From: JAEUSE01 sp964648985
Lineage (GTDB): Bacteria > Patescibacteriota > Doudnabacteria > UBA920
NCBI GenBank assembly: GCA_964648985.1
Contig: CAZYMS010000006.1
Span: forward strand, 1-64,000
DNA length: 64,000 bases
Direction: 5' to 3'
Under the pieces are notes generated by a model. It had not been told where the DNA came from, made no database searches, and saw only the letters and a list, made by a program, of their open reading frames with translations. Shown in pieces: positions 7,854-16,011 of the stretch. The position numbers and the translations under genes are program-made. Numbering within the stretch: the first letter of the stretch is position 1; every line of letters starts with the position of its first letter.

Positions 7854-8789
7854 ATGAAACTTACTCCCCAAGGGTCTATATGGCCGCCAGTAATAGTTCC
7901 TGGGTTATTTGTACTCGCGCTTCTACTGCTCCATGTCTTTTCCGGCAGCTGGATAGCGCCACAGTTTTTCAGTATTGGACCGCTCACCATTCACTATTAC
8001 GGCATAACCATGGCGCTCGCTGTGGGCGCGGCGTGGTGGTTCGCGAGTAAGCGTGCTGTGCACTACGGCCTTACCCAAGACCAAGTAGACACATTATCTG
8101 TCTGGCTTGTGCTAGGTGGCCTTGTGGGCGCACGTCTGTATCATGTTGCAAGTAGCTGGCAGTACTACTGGCAGTACCCGCTGGAGTCCGTAAAAATTTG
8201 GCATGGTGGTCTTTCTATTTTTGGCGCTCTTCTAGGTGGATTTGTGGTGCTTTTAATTTTTGGTTTCAAGCGCAACTTGAAGACAACCCACAACCTACAA
8301 CCCACAACCTACAACCTTCTCGATTGGCTTGCTCCAAGCGTACTACTCGGACAAATTATAGGTAGGTTTGGAAACTTTTTTAATTACGAAGCATTTGGTT
8401 ACCCTACGAGCCTGCCATGGAAGATGTTCGTACCTGAGTATTTTAGACCAAGCACTTTTTTAAGCGCTTCTTATTTTCACCCCCTCTTTTTGTATGAGGC
8501 CCTGGGGAATGCGGTCATACTACTCGTATTGATGTATTTTTTCCGCCCCGGTCGTAGACAAAAATTTGACTCCCGAATGACCGCAGGGGCGCTATTCTTT
8601 AGCTATTTACTTCTGTATAATGTACTTAGATTTGCTATAGAACACTTACGTATAGATAGTACGTTTTTGTTTCATAACATACGATTAAATGCACTCGTAA
8701 GCGGTGTCTTGGTAATAATTGCGGCTGCAGGTTTGTACTGGATACGTAGATACGCCAAGACAGTAGCCGTAGCGGGTGCTACGCATTAA
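7854..8789 (+). CDS. lgt: Prolipoprotein diacylglyceryl transferase
   Basis: Lgt transfers diacylglycerol from phosphatidylglycerol to the lipobox cysteine of lipoproteins at the membrane. Seven or so TM segments are visible. Family landmarks are IHYYGITMALAVGAAWWF, the HGGLSIFGALLGG motif, GRFGNFFNYEAFGYPT (conserved Arg/Asn/Glu) and HPLFLYEAL. At 311 residues it is a normal size. A low-complexity stretch (TTHNLQPTTYNL, from 8282) encoded by repeated CAACCTACAACC words sits in a loop between TM segments and is unusual. The gene 36 bp downstream is probably co-transcribed. Its likely substrate here is the mini-lipoprotein at 209. Confidence 0.95.
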   Translation: MKLTPQGSIWPPVIVPGLFVLALLLLHVFSGSWIAPQFFSIGPLTIHYYGITMALAVGAAWWFASKRAVHYGLTQDQVDTLSVWLVLGGLVGARLYHVASSWQYYWQYPLESVKIWHGGLSIFGALLGGFVVLLIFGFKRNLKTTHNLQPTTYNLLDWLAPSVLLGQIIGRFGNFFNYEAFGYPTSLPWKMFVPEYFRPSTFLSASYFHPLFLYEALGNAVILLVLMYFFRPGRRQKFDSRMTAGALFFSYLLLYNVLRFAIEHLRIDSTFLFHNIRLNALVSGVLVIIAAAGLYWIRRYAKTVAVAGATH

Positions 8790-8825
8790 TTTTTCGTTTA
8801 TCTGTTTCTTGGAACTCAACCAGAA

Positions 8826-9575
8826 ATGCTTACATTAAAAAGTCATAAAACTTTGAGCGTGTTGGCCGCTTGTATTTTACCCGCAGCCATTTACAGTCTT
8901 GCAGTACCAGTGCCCGTATTTCGCTACATTGTGCCACTCTTTGTGTGTTTGGTAGTAATTATAGAAGGCGTCTCCTGGACTACACTGACTGGCGCTGTAG
9001 ATGGAAAGCGATGGAGCTTGCTGCGAAGCAGCCTGTTTTATATTGCATGGCTCTGCCTCTTTTTCCTTATGCCTACCCAAAACATGCAAATGGCGTACAT
9101 GATTGTGTCCGTCCCTATTTTGTATTTGGGCCAACAATTAATTGCATACACAGGAGAGACCGTGTTAGTAACGCATACTATACTAACTAGTTTTGGTATT
9201 CTTCTTGCAGCAGCAGCGGGTGAGTTCTATTTTCATGCTGGTAGCGTTGTGCTTACGCTTGTTGTATTTGTATGCCTATTTTTACTTACTCGCGCAACGT
9301 ATGTGTTCGTGCCACAGACCAGTACAGTGCGTTTGGCTTCATCGTTGCTTGTTGCGTTTCTTGCAACTGAGGTGTACGCTTCTGTACTGTTTTTGCCCTT
9401 TCACTATACCGTGCTCGGGTTTTGTGCCTTTCTTGTCTTTTATGTCTTATGGTTATTTACGTACTATTGGCAATTCGGCGCTTTAACACCTCAGAGAGTT
9501 AAGTTATACTTATTAGTAAGCGCTGCACTTCTTACGGCGCTCCTCTTAGCTACTCCATGGCAAATAATGACCTAG
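8826..9575 (+). CDS. Polytopic membrane protein, unknown
   Basis: The product is 249 residues with about eight hydrophobic segments and almost no soluble loops. It begins MLTLKSHKTLSVLAACILP, and the last TM ends ALLTALLLATPWQIMT. I see no catalytic motif. It follows lgt by 36 bp and precedes the HtrA-like gene, so it probably belongs to the same envelope-related transcript. A transporter-like or envelope role is only a guess from context. Confidence 0.75.
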   Translation: MLTLKSHKTLSVLAACILPAAIYSLAVPVPVFRYIVPLFVCLVVIIEGVSWTTLTGAVDGKRWSLLRSSLFYIAWLCLFFLMPTQNMQMAYMIVSVPILYLGQQLIAYTGETVLVTHTILTSFGILLAAAAGEFYFHAGSVVLTLVVFVCLFLLTRATYVFVPQTSTVRLASSLLVAFLATEVYASVLFLPFHYTVLGFCAFLVFYVLWLFTYYWQFGALTPQRVKLYLLVSAALLTALLLATPWQIMT

Positions 9576-9660
9576 TGAATTAAGTACGGAATGCGGAGTA
9601 ATTAATACTTGTACCGCTTTTCATTTTAGCGCTTCGTTGTTTTCGTAATCTATTAAATCT

Positions 9661-10731
9661 ATGATTAAAAAATTTATTTTTATAGTCTTTGTTGCATTGT
9701 TTGTGTTCGTGCTGAATGTATTTTTTGCGGATAGGCTCTCCGCGCACATTGCTACTTGGAATTGGGTTAAAAAGGCGCACTTAGTAGAGCCCCGTGCTCC
9801 GCTGGTAATAAATACTCGTGAAGAAATTCGGGTAAACGAAACCAACGATATTATTTCGGCCCTTAGTCGTAATAAAAATAAGGTGGGTGCTTTATTTGCA
9901 GTTGGTACAGGTGCTCCGCAGCTTAAAGGTGCAGTGGTGGTGGCAACTTCAAATGGTTTAGTACTTACCTCCCGCCTTGCGGTGGGTGATCTAAAAGCAG
10001 AACAGCTTTCTGTACAACTGGACGATGGAAAGCGCTATTCAGTAAGTAGTATTATCTTTGACCCTGCAAGTAATGTTGTAGCATTGCAGACAAATGCGGC
10101 TGGTCTTTCCGTAGTAACTTTCGCTGTGCATTCCGACATCTTTCCAGGCGAGCGGGTTATGTTGCTTGGGGAAAATGTTGATGGAGGCAGTTATTTTCTT
10201 GCGAGTTTCCTTTCCAGTGCTGAGTTTATGCCGCTTGATATAGTCTCGAGCGATGTGCCCAATCGCGTTGTCTCCCTCCAGCCTACGAGCGGAGTCATTC
10301 CCGGGCAGTCTGTAATGGATTTGTCCGGTAAGCTTATTGGCATATGGGATGGGCAGAAACTTATTTCCTCCACGATTTTGCAAGAAGTCGTAACTGGGTT
10401 GCTTGCTGCCAATGGTAAAATTATTCGTCCATTCTATGGGTTTAACTATCGTTTCCTTTCAAATGTACTTGCTGCAAGCGAAGGTCGTACTCCTGGTCTT
10501 TTGATTAGTAAATCATCTGCTGGTACTCCAGCGGTAATTGCAAATTCTCCTGCCGCCAAGGCGGGGCTACTTGAGGGTGACATAATTACTAAAATAAATA
10601 ATCAGGCTGTAGGGGATAATGGTATACCAGAGGCACTACTCTTGAACGTTTCTCCTCAGACCAAAATCTTTTTGCAAGTTAAGAGGGCCGGGCAAATCCT
10701 AGATATTTCTATTACCCCTTCAGCGCAATAG
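9661..10731 (+). CDS. HtrA-like protease homologue with PDZ domain, probably inactive
   Basis: The N-terminal TM (FIFIVFVALFVFVLNVFF) is followed by a trypsin-like domain and a C-terminal PDZ domain (residues about 270-350; NSPAAKAGLLEGDIITKINN is diagnostic). In HtrA proteases the histidine lies in a TNxHV-like segment and the serine in GNSGGP. Here the corresponding segments read LTSRLAVGD and PGQSVMD, so the catalytic His is absent and the Ser loop is changed. FDPASNVVALQ keeps the Asp position. It is therefore more likely a membrane-anchored chaperone, sensor or scaffold than a protease. No SD site. It is followed by the sortase operon with its own promoter. Confidence 0.75.
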   Translation: MIKKFIFIVFVALFVFVLNVFFADRLSAHIATWNWVKKAHLVEPRAPLVINTREEIRVNETNDIISALSRNKNKVGALFAVGTGAPQLKGAVVVATSNGLVLTSRLAVGDLKAEQLSVQLDDGKRYSVSSIIFDPASNVVALQTNAAGLSVVTFAVHSDIFPGERVMLLGENVDGGSYFLASFLSSAEFMPLDIVSSDVPNRVVSLQPTSGVIPGQSVMDLSGKLIGIWDGQKLISSTILQEVVTGLLAANGKIIRPFYGFNYRFLSNVLAASEGRTPGLLISKSSAGTPAVIANSPAAKAGLLEGDIITKINNQAVGDNGIPEALLLNVSPQTKIFLQVKRAGQILDISITPSAQ

Positions 10732-10840
10732 TTTTATACGCAGCTATGGGGTCTAGTATACTGTTGAGTTTCCTGCTTACTTTCTTAGTTAATTTCCTAT
10801 ATTTCCCCTTATTTAAGGCTAACCTTAAGAGCGTTGTTTA

Positions 10841-10869
10841 TTGACAAATTAGGTATTTTATGCTACTAT
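10841..10869 (+). promoter_or_regulatory. Sigma-70-type promoter of the sortase gene
   Basis: TTGACA at 10841-10846, a 17-nt spacer, and TACTAT at 10864-10869 with an upstream TG (extended -10). The start would be near 10876, giving a short leader with AAAGGA before the ATG at 10902. Confidence 0.75.
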
Positions 10870-10901
10870 TATAAGTCCATTAAAGGAAAAGGCTTATATC
10901 T

Positions 10902-12263
10902 ATGGCAGACAATAACCCAAGTAAATTCTACCCTGCAGCGAGCGAAGAAATTGCTCGTATGCTTGGTCTTACGAACTCCGGTGCCAGTACGCCCAGTAAG
11001 CCTGAGTCTGCTGTGAATGTTCCTGCTTCAGAAATTGTTATTCCAACTGCAGGAGCCTCAACTATATCGGAGTTGTCTGATGGGGCTACTATGGAAGATG
11101 CTATTGCGCGTGATGTTGCCGCGGTGACCGGAAAAAGCAACGGAGAAAATAATACTGCTATTAACAATGCAGTGAGCGCCTCAGTAAAACCTTCTGTGGC
11201 AAAGGCAATAGGTAAAACCATGCTTGCTGTGGTTCCGTATGTAGCAGTTTTTGCCGTTTTCCTTCTGGTGTACTACACATGGTTCTCTGACCCATCAAAC
11301 CGTCCAGAGTTTTTTAAGAGCTTCCAGAAACAAGAAACAACCCAAGCGGACAACCGTGCCAAACTACTTGCGGAACTGAAAAAGAATGAATCCGCAAATT
11401 ATACCGAGTGGATTGCTGGGTATTACTATAATGTAACCGATGGCAGCCTTGTAGAAATGGATCATGTGGCTCCCAATAAGCTTACAAATTTTGAGAATTA
11501 TTTACTGAAGTTAAATCCGAAGTCGAATGACGTTCGATCGACCGGGACTAGTGACGCCGATGCAGTACTTGCTGGCGTAGATCCACTCACCGGTAAATCT
11601 CTTGCCGACGATAAGCGGGATATAGTTGCTCAGTATTTTGATGCAGATGCCATTCGTACTCGCACCCCAGGTGCTGCAGTTTCTCCGCTCATTACTCCTC
11701 GTGTGGCACAGGCTTCTGTCGTGGCACCGGCGCAGCCTGCACCATCTACTGCACCAAGCGCCATTCCTTCTGTAGTATCTACTAATGATTGTGCAGAAAA
11801 TAAATTGCGCATAAACACCTCTCTTCCTGGTCGTCTCGAAGTGCCGGTTATGGGTGTAAACGTACCTATTATTTGGACGAAAGATTCTAAGAATTTTGAC
11901 ACAGACCTTAAGAGCGGTGTGGTGCACTATCCCTGTACACCTTTGCCCGGAGATATTGGTACCTCGTATATTTCAGGTCACTCCAGCAACTATGCCTGGG
12001 TGAAAGCAGATTACAACCAGATCTTCGCTAAAATGAATGACTTACCAGACGGTGCTACATTTAAAGTAACTGTTGTTGGCCAAGATGGAAAAGACATTCG
12101 ATTGTATTATGTTGTTCAGCGCAAAACAGTATATGAAGCAAACGACCAAGCTCAATTTACGAATACCGCAGATTCTGTAGTGGCGCTTTCTACCTGCTGG
12201 CCGCTCAACACCACTCAGAAGCGTATGGTGGCGTTTGGTAAGCTTGATAGAGTAGAAAGATAG
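10902..12263 (+). CDS. Membrane-anchored sortase (class D/E-like)
   Basis: This is a transpeptidase that cleaves a C-terminal sorting signal and anchors proteins at the cell surface. Residues 1-100 are a polar cytoplasmic region, about 105-125 a TM segment (VVPYVAVFAVFLLVYYTWF), then a 180-residue linker and a sortase domain from about residue 310. The catalytic residues are His360 (ISGHSSN), Cys432 (LSTCWPL) and Arg441 (KRMVAFGKL). At 453 residues it is long because of the N-terminal and linker regions. The gene for a likely substrate with a PNTG signal lies at 13597. The start codon follows AAAGGAAAAG by about 11 bases. Confidence 0.92.
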   Translation: MADNNPSKFYPAASEEIARMLGLTNSGASTPSKPESAVNVPASEIVIPTAGASTISELSDGATMEDAIARDVAAVTGKSNGENNTAINNAVSASVKPSVAKAIGKTMLAVVPYVAVFAVFLLVYYTWFSDPSNRPEFFKSFQKQETTQADNRAKLLAELKKNESANYTEWIAGYYYNVTDGSLVEMDHVAPNKLTNFENYLLKLNPKSNDVRSTGTSDADAVLAGVDPLTGKSLADDKRDIVAQYFDADAIRTRTPGAAVSPLITPRVAQASVVAPAQPAPSTAPSAIPSVVSTNDCAENKLRINTSLPGRLEVPVMGVNVPIIWTKDSKNFDTDLKSGVVHYPCTPLPGDIGTSYISGHSSNYAWVKADYNQIFAKMNDLPDGATFKVTVVGQDGKDIRLYYVVQRKTVYEANDQAQFTNTADSVVALSTCWPLNTTQKRMVAFGKLDRVER

Positions 12264-12584
12264 AACGTGATTTTCAATCCTTAAGACCGGAGTGGGGTAG
12301 TAGGCATTAGTTGAATTAATAATCTAATGCATCTATTGCTTCCTCCGGTTCTTACTTAGGGTAAGAATCAATGCATAACTTGCTAACTACTAAGCACGTG
12401 ATTGGTATTAATTATACATTGATACTATTCACGCGCTCAGCAAATGAACTGACGCGCTTTGATTGAATCGTGAACGTCACGACTATCAATCTTCGCGCCA
12501 GTTCCGGCGCACTAGTTGTTCTTTCACATTCCAACCTGATGCTCCGCCTATGCGGTAGTATCTTTGCCTTTGAAAGGGGGGCAA
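12264..12584 (+). promoter_or_regulatory. Intergenic structured region and leader of the 12585 gene
   Basis: No gene is seen in this 321-base spacer. A large hairpin lies at about 12281-12352 (AAGA-CCGGAG with CTCCGG-TTCTT, inner stem GCATTAG/CTAATGC) and may end the sortase transcript, although it has no good T-run. An extended -10 TGATACTAT (12420-12428) would start RNA near 12435. The RNA then folds into three local hairpins: GCGCTCAG/CTGACGCGC, GATTGA/TCAATC with inner GTGA/TCAC, and GCGCC/GGCGC. These lead to the SD AAAGGGGGG. Confidence 0.5.
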
Positions 12585-13418
12585 ATGAAATCGAGGATGT
12601 TAAACATAGTCAGTATGTCGGTTCTGAGTTTTCTGCTGGCGGCGCTCGCTTTGGTGGCAAGTGCTCAGAATAGGCCACGTGTTGGAGTCGTTGTAAATGT
12701 TAACGACGAACAGAGCCGGGTGGCGGTCAAAGAGAGTTTGGAAGCCTTGTTTGGCGGTAAGGGATCGGTAAGACTTCTAGATCGGCCTGCCGATAATCCC
12801 TCTGGCGCTGCTTGTGTCGAGGTGTTATATCTATCTCCTAATTCTGTCACCGCAAGAAATGGCGGTTTTAACCAGGGTGTAAAAGAAGTGCTTGGCGCTG
12901 CTGTAAGAGACCAGGTAAACACAATTGGTCAAGCCGGTGGTCAACAGGCGAATAAGGGCGGTATATGGACCACTGGTGCGGGCACTGCATCGCGTGAAGC
13001 AGGTCGCCGGGGTGGCGATGCAGCCCAGGGAGAAATTACAGGTGGTCGTGGTAATTTTCCCGATCGCTTTGTATCGGAGGTCGCGATTAGAGGCGGCTGT
13101 CCGGGTAATCAGTCATTGTCTGTGAACGATGCATATTCGTTTGCGATAAAGATAAAGGAAATCCGCGGAATGATGGTTGTGGAAAGCGTCGGTGGTCGCA
13201 AAGACCGCCACCTCCATGAACTTGCAGTTCCTCTGACGCTTTTTAAGGCGGATGCCAATGAGTATCTTTCCCAAGCAGAAATTGCTTATGCGGCCATGGA
13301 GGTTATGGCGGCATATGCACACGGGAAACTTCTTGATAAACAAAATCGGCTTATACCATTTCCTGCGGGAGATGACCTAAAGATTATTTATCAACGAGTT
13401 ATGTTCCGAGGTCGTTAA
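12585..13418 (+). CDS. Secreted protein of unknown function (SD-led)
   Basis: The ATG at 12585 is chosen because AAAGGGGGG lies 3 bases upstream; a longer frame from TTG at 12564 would run through that site. The 277-residue product has a signal peptide (MKSRMLNIVSMSVLSF...AALALVASAQ), then an alpha/beta-looking domain (PRVGVVVNVNDEQSRVAVKESLEALFG), a Gly/Gln/Arg-rich middle (residues about 100-165) and a C-terminal domain with VNDAYSFAIKIKEIRG. I recognise no family. Base use looks richer in G and C than the neighbours. It resembles the three secreted genes at 44-48 kb in expression signals but not in sequence. Confidence 0.75.
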   Translation: MKSRMLNIVSMSVLSFLLAALALVASAQNRPRVGVVVNVNDEQSRVAVKESLEALFGGKGSVRLLDRPADNPSGAACVEVLYLSPNSVTARNGGFNQGVKEVLGAAVRDQVNTIGQAGGQQANKGGIWTTGAGTASREAGRRGGDAAQGEITGGRGNFPDRFVSEVAIRGGCPGNQSLSVNDAYSFAIKIKEIRGMMVVESVGGRKDRHLHELAVPLTLFKADANEYLSQAEIAYAAMEVMAAYAHGKLLDKQNRLIPFPAGDDLKIIYQRVMFRGR

Positions 13419-13428
13419 CTTCTCGAGA

Positions 13429-13497
13429 ATCGAGCACTCAACAAGTCTAAGAATTTGAAGTTTTAATTCTGACGCTTATTGGGTGCTTTTGTTTTTT
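13429..13497 (+). terminator. Branched intrinsic terminator
   Basis: Outer stem AGCAC-CAA/TTG-GTGCT encloses an inner hairpin AGAAT/ATTCT and is followed by TTTTGTTTTTT. The layout (outer stem with an internal hairpin) is like the terminator of the 50.3 kb RNA. Confidence 0.7.
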
Positions 13498-13511
13498 AAT
13501 ATTGTATATGT

Positions 13512-13539
13512 TTGACAAAAACCTATAGTTTGCAATACT
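13512..13539 (+). promoter_or_regulatory. Promoter of the sortase-substrate gene
   Basis: TTGACA at 13512-13517, a 16-nt spacer, and AATACT at 13534-13539 with an upstream TG. The start would be near 13546. The leader holds a small hairpin, TTGGC/GCCAA, before the ATG at 13597. Confidence 0.65.
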
Positions 13540-13596
13540 AATATGAATTTTGGCGGCAATATATGCCAAGTAGTAATTATAAGAATGGTGCTAATT

Positions 13597-14583
13597 ATGT
13601 TTAAAAAGATTTTATTTACAGCAGGCATTTTATTTGCAGTAATTCCCGCAATGGCCCATGCAGATACTGCCCCGCTGACCATTGCTAAGCAAGTACGAAA
13701 TATTACTCAAGGCGGTAGCTTTGCAACCAATGCAAATGCAGTAGTTGGTGACGAACTTGAATTTGAAGTGACTGTTCAAAATGTAAGTCAGGCAACTCTC
13801 CCGCTCGTCACTGTTTCAGAAGTTGCTTTAAGTTCTATGCAGTTTGGCCCGAATATATATGTCTCTCGGGCGTATGCAGGACAGCTTGGTACTCCAGGTA
13901 TTCAGGTTGGAAGTCTGGAGGCCGGGGGTACGGTAGTAATTCGATACCGCGCTATAATCGCTACTGCTGCAATAGTGGGCAGTACTTTGTGCAGTATTTC
14001 TAACGTTGCTACTTCTGGTGCCAGCGCCAGTACAACTGTCTGCGCATACGTTCAAAGTGGAGCCGTGGTAAACGCTCAGGGACTTGTGCGTCAGAGCGTG
14101 TCCGCAAGCAACGATACAAAAAATATTTCTGGAACCTCTGTTATTGCGCAAAAGGAAGACTTTCTCACCTATACGTTTACCGCAACAAATGCAGGTACGG
14201 TGACCGCTTCTAATTATGCTGTTGTGGCAGACATTTCTGGCATATTGCCCCTTGTAGATGTGGTGGATTTACAAGGCGGAGTATTGAATGGTTCTGTTGT
14301 GAGTTATTCCGGCACTGATATACTTCCGGGTGCAAGCGTCGTCCGCACCCTACGGGTTCGTGTTAAGTACTATGTGCCCCCCTATGGTTTTAGGTTAACT
14401 GTTCAATATGGGAATGAGGCAGTAGTTGCTATTCCCCATACAACACCGCTCGCAACTGGTTATGTGGCCCCAAATACTGGCAGGACTAGAAATGCTTCCC
14501 CATTTGCCTTTGCGGGTATTATCGTGGCTGGCGCGGCACTTGTGCTGAGTCAAAAACGCCTACGAACTCTATTGTTTAGCTAA
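13597..14583 (+). CDS. Surface protein with PNTG sorting signal (likely sortase substrate)
   Basis: The ATG at 13597 gives a clean signal peptide (MFKKILFTAGILFAVIPAMAHA). An upstream ATG at 13543 lies at the predicted transcription start and would add 18 unlikely residues. The 328-residue product has two beta-rich, DUF11-like domains (DELEFEVTVQNVSQATLPLVTVSE and EDFLTYTFTATNAGTVTASNYAV) typical of adhesin stalks. The C-terminus has PNTG at residues 292-295, a hydrophobic segment (FAGIIVAGAALVL) and a basic tail (SQKRLR), which is the standard order of a sortase signal with Pro-Asn-Thr-Gly in place of LPxTG. The sortase gene 1.3 kb upstream is the obvious enzyme. A UUCG terminator follows. 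Confidence 0.85.
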   Translation: MFKKILFTAGILFAVIPAMAHADTAPLTIAKQVRNITQGGSFATNANAVVGDELEFEVTVQNVSQATLPLVTVSEVALSSMQFGPNIYVSRAYAGQLGTPGIQVGSLEAGGTVVIRYRAIIATAAIVGSTLCSISNVATSGASASTTVCAYVQSGAVVNAQGLVRQSVSASNDTKNISGTSVIAQKEDFLTYTFTATNAGTVTASNYAVVADISGILPLVDVVDLQGGVLNGSVVSYSGTDILPGASVVRTLRVRVKYYVPPYGFRLTVQYGNEAVVAIPHTTPLATGYVAPNTGRTRNASPFAFAGIIVAGAALVLSQKRLRTLLFS

Positions 14584-14594
14584 ACTTAATCAGC

Positions 14595-14624
14595 AAAAAT
14601 ATCCACTTTCGAGTGGATATTTTT
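14595..14624 (+). terminator. Intrinsic terminator with UUCG loop
   Basis: A perfect 13-bp stem AAAAATATCCACT/AGTGGATATTTTT closed by TTCG, ending in a T-run. It lies 12 bases after the stop of the surface protein gene. Confidence 0.92.
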
Positions 14625-14689
14625 ATTGCACACTTTTATACACGCATGCTATATTAAAAATAACAAAAAGTAGTCTCTGGCAAATACAA

Positions 14690-14717
14690 AAACAAACCAT
14701 TGCATCACGGTTTGTTT
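14690..14717. repeat. Short inverted repeat
   Basis: AAACAAACC/GGTTTGTTT with a 10-base loop, followed by ATTTTATT. It could be a weak second terminator or a leader hairpin for the gene at 14759. Confidence 0.45.
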
Positions 14718-14758
14718 ATTTTATTAGTATTCTGCTAATAATGTCTTGAAATCTTCGT

Positions 14759-15916
14759 ATGGATGAAAAATTGCTCATAGAACTTATAGAGGAAGCTCAA
14801 AAAAGAGGAGGGGGTCTCATTCTCAATATGGGTGATACTCCACGCGCAGTCGTCTTAAGTGTAGATGCGTATACTGAGCTTTTATCTGGTAGGTCGGGTG
14901 ATTTGCTATTCACTGGCACTGTTGATTCATCTCACTTATTAGCAGACAAGGAAATGCCTATGACAGTGCTGGTTACTGGCGGTGCAGGATATATTGGTGC
15001 GCACGTAGTGCACGAAGCCCTTGCGCAGGGATATAGTGTAGTGGTACTGGATAATCTTAGTACGGGCAAGCGGGAACACGTACCTCAGGGTGCTGCTTTC
15101 ATAGAAGGCGACGTCCGTGATGCTAACCTCTTGCGTGATATTTTTGCTCAATATGCTATTACTGCCGTGGTTCATTTAGCCGCACTGCTGGAAGTACAAG
15201 AATCCGTAGAAAAGCCGGTCTTGTATTTTGAGACGAATGTATTGGCTACTACACAGCTCTTAGAGGTCATGCAGGAGGTCGGAGTAAAGCGTATATTATT
15301 TGCGTCTACCGCTGCGGTGTATGGTATGCAAAATGCAGGTACGTTCACAGAGGGTTCGCCGTGCGCACCTACAAACCCGTATGGTTCAAGTAAGCTGCTG
15401 GCTGAGCAGGTGCTTCGGTATTTTTCAGAGTATGCTGGTATGACCGTAACCATACTTCGTTTTTTCAATGTTGCAGGTACACATAAGGACTGGGGAGTAC
15501 GAGATACCCATGAACGCGCCCATCTAATACCGGTTGTTATCGATGTGGCAAAAGGAAAAAACTTGCTGCTATCTGTGTTCGGCGAGGATTATGAAACGGC
15601 AGATGGTACGTGCGTGCGCGATTACGTGCATGTATACGATATTGCTCGTGCTCATTTGCTTGTCCTCGCACAGAAACAAGATACGCAGTTTGAAATATAC
15701 AATGTGGGCACTGGCCATGGCGCCAGTGTCCGTGAGGTGGTACAGGTTGCGGCGGAAGTTACTGGTCGTATGATACCAATGGAAGTAGGGAGTCGCAGGC
15801 CAGGAGACGATGCGGAACGCGTCGCTGACCCAACAAAGATAAAAAATGCCCTCGGGTTTGTCGCTACTCATAGTAGTCTAGAAGAAATAATAGAGTCGGC
15901 ATGGAAAGTGGTATGA
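14759..15916 (+). CDS. galE: UDP-glucose 4-epimerase with Phd/YefM-like N-terminal domain
   Basis: Residues from Met68 onward are a standard extended SDR epimerase: TVLVTGGAGYIGAHVVHEAL (NAD-binding GxxGxxG), NLSTGKREHVPQGAAFIEGDVRD, SSTAAVYG, the YGSSKLLAEQ Tyr-x3-Lys pair, and HVYDIARAHL. It interconverts UDP-glucose and UDP-galactose for the glycan genes nearby. Residues 1-67 are extra: LILNMGDTPRAVVLSVDAYTELLSG has the pattern of a Phd/YefM antitoxin-type domain. Internal ATGs at 14954 and 14960 would give GalE alone, so the locus may make a fusion, two proteins or both. No toxin gene is adjacent. Epimerase assignment is strong; the N-terminal domain call is moderate. Confidence 0.85.
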   Translation: MDEKLLIELIEEAQKRGGGLILNMGDTPRAVVLSVDAYTELLSGRSGDLLFTGTVDSSHLLADKEMPMTVLVTGGAGYIGAHVVHEALAQGYSVVVLDNLSTGKREHVPQGAAFIEGDVRDANLLRDIFAQYAITAVVHLAALLEVQESVEKPVLYFETNVLATTQLLEVMQEVGVKRILFASTAAVYGMQNAGTFTEGSPCAPTNPYGSSKLLAEQVLRYFSEYAGMTVTILRFFNVAGTHKDWGVRDTHERAHLIPVVIDVAKGKNLLLSVFGEDYETADGTCVRDYVHVYDIARAHLLVLAQKQDTQFEIYNVGTGHGASVREVVQVAAEVTGRMIPMEVGSRRPGDDAERVADPTKIKNALGFVATHSSLEEIIESAWKVV

Positions 15917-16011
15917 GGAGTATAGCGGGTCGGAAGTTAAAATTACGTCCGGAGCTTTCCCCATGATATAATGAGGTGTAACATGCGACGTATTTAATCG
16001 ATCATTACTAT

